64,000 nucleotides of DNA, taken from assembly GCA_032017425.1 (NCBI GenBank), contig DALZPW010000009.1; one strand, written 5' to 3'. The notes beneath the pieces were generated by a model, which made no database searches, had not been told where the DNA came from, and worked only from the letters and a program-made list of their open reading frames with translations. The position numbers and the translations under genes were made by a program. This stretch comes from Faucicola tetraodonis. GTDB taxonomy: Bacteria; Pseudomonadota; Gammaproteobacteria; Pseudomonadales; Moraxellaceae. Within the stretch, counting starts at the first letter, position 1, and the number at the start of each line of letters is the position of its first letter. Of this stretch, positions 63,294 through 64,000 are shown one piece after another.

Positions 63294-63484
63294 AGTCAAT
63301 GAGCAGTGTGGTGGGTAGTTAAGCGACAAAAATTTTGATTTAGTCTTAGTATTGGGTCTTAGTGTTAGTGTAGGTGATTTTAAGACCAAGTTATAGTGAA
63401 TTAAATCTTGCCAATGCGCTAAAGCAGCGTTCACATGACATTGGCATAGGGTTTAATAGCATAAGGTTTAACAAAGGATAAAAG

Positions 63485-64000
63485 ATGAAATTAGCTCTAA
63501 TCGCATTGCCAGTTGTTGCTTTAACCACAATGAGTGTTGCACAAGCTCAAATTCTATCGATTACCAATGCCGGTAAAACCAGTCAAGTTATTGTTCGTGA
63601 AGATGATGGTGAAGATTATTATCTGCCTTCAGATGCCGTTAATGCCGCCATCAAAAATCTAAGCCAGCAAACCCAGCAAAAAGAAGACCGCCTCGCAAGT
63701 TTAGCACAAAAACTATCGACCCAGCCAACCACCATTATCAACATGCCTGCAATGGGCAGCTATGCGGGTAATGGCATGTTGGCGTTGCGCCCAATTACGT
63801 CATCTGCGCGCATGAGTTCAGGTTTCGGCTATCGTATCCACCCTGTCACTGGTAAATCACAGTTTCATAAAGGCATGGACTTTGCTGCTCCCATCGGCAC
63901 CCCTATTTATGCCACAGGTAATGGTGTGGTGACTTTCTCAGGTTGGGGTACAGGGTATGGTCGTCATGTTGAAGTGGATCATGGCAACGGTACTGTCACG
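63485..64000 (+). CDS. M23 family metallopeptidase, 5' part
   Basis: The gene is cut by the window end; 172 codons are visible. It has a signal peptide (MKLALIALPVVALTTMSVAQAQ), a coiled linker region (AIKNLSQQTQQKEDRLASLAQKL) and the start of an M23 domain with GFGYRIHPVTGKSQFHKGMDF, which holds the first zinc ligand His and Asp of the HxxxD motif, then GVVTFSGWGTGYGRHVEVDHG. M23 peptidases cut peptidoglycan cross-links. The ribosome-binding site is AAGGATAAAAG. Confidence 0.88.
   Translation, partial: MKLALIALPVVALTTMSVAQAQILSITNAGKTSQVIVREDDGEDYYLPSDAVNAAIKNLSQQTQQKEDRLASLAQKLSTQPTTIINMPAMGSYAGNGMLALRPITSSARMSSGFGYRIHPVTGKSQFHKGMDFAAPIGTPIYATGNGVVTFSGWGTGYGRHVEVDHGNGTVT

Noticed and set aside
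1..64000. tRNA or rRNA genes, CRISPR arrays, prophage or complete insertion sequences
   Set aside because: None was recognised by eye on either strand; only one element end (1-55) was found.

Overview
The window is chromosomal DNA of a gamma-proteobacterium. Moderate AT richness, Shine-Dalgarno starts and gene order (fur beside bamE, murJ beside ampD, and murG-murC-ddl-ftsQ-ftsA-ftsZ-lpxC followed by dciA and an M23 peptidase) point to Moraxellaceae, most likely Moraxella or Psychrobacter. This is inference from remembered gene orders; no search was run. No tRNA, rRNA, CRISPR array, prophage or complete insertion sequence was seen. Almost all of it is ordinary core chromosome.

Layout. 1-55: probable right end of an IS200/IS605-type element abutting a DUF1877 gene. 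0.7-5.8 kb: DUF1345 membrane protein, rluE, a FemAB/GNAT-like protein overlapping ubiC, and glyA. 5.9-9.4 kb: a double-receiver response regulator and a large Cache-type sensor kinase. 9.9-10.7 kb: a decayed MglA/ARF-like GTPase gene behind an intact small gene. 11-21.7 kb: DUF4230 protein, proS, prc, a non-coding RNA locus, CsbD, slyD, an AI-2E-type permease, prfC and two tiny membrane proteins. 21.7-31.2 kb: TatD nuclease, tcdA, hybrid kinase, NhaP antiporter, a divergent iron alcohol dehydrogenase/nemA pair, a small exported protein and lysO. 31.5-35.1 kb: a compact Ter-type module (DUF475/TerC-like, TerD, AIM24, TerD). 35.4-40.5 kb: membrane protein-rnfH, bamE, fur, murJ, ampD. 40.7-46 kb: DUF2339/DUF3999 pair. 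46-51.4 kb: nadC, an SDR protein, an unknown protein, pyrE, a lipoprotein, gshB. 51.5-53.6 kb: phoX with a three-repeat Pho box. 53.8-62.5 kb: late dcw cluster. The window ends in dciA and the 5' part of an M23 peptidase gene.

The strongest unusual signal is between prc and the CsbD gene (16181-16471): a perfect 18-bp GacA/UvrY-type site (TGTAAG-N6-CTTACA), a short promoter-like stretch, then about 220 bases with ten GGA motifs. Several GGAs sit in the loops of small perfect hairpins, and the stretch ends in a Rho-independent terminator. This is the architecture of CsrB/RsmY/RsmZ regulatory RNAs, which sequester CsrA/RsmA under control of the GacS/GacA system.

Other points of interest are the GTPase relic, the IS605 end that supplies the stop codon of the neighbouring gene, a perfect 61-bp palindrome serving as terminator for two convergent genes, the phoX Pho box, the reduced Ter module, and a 15-bp tandem repeat coding for the N-terminus of PyrE.
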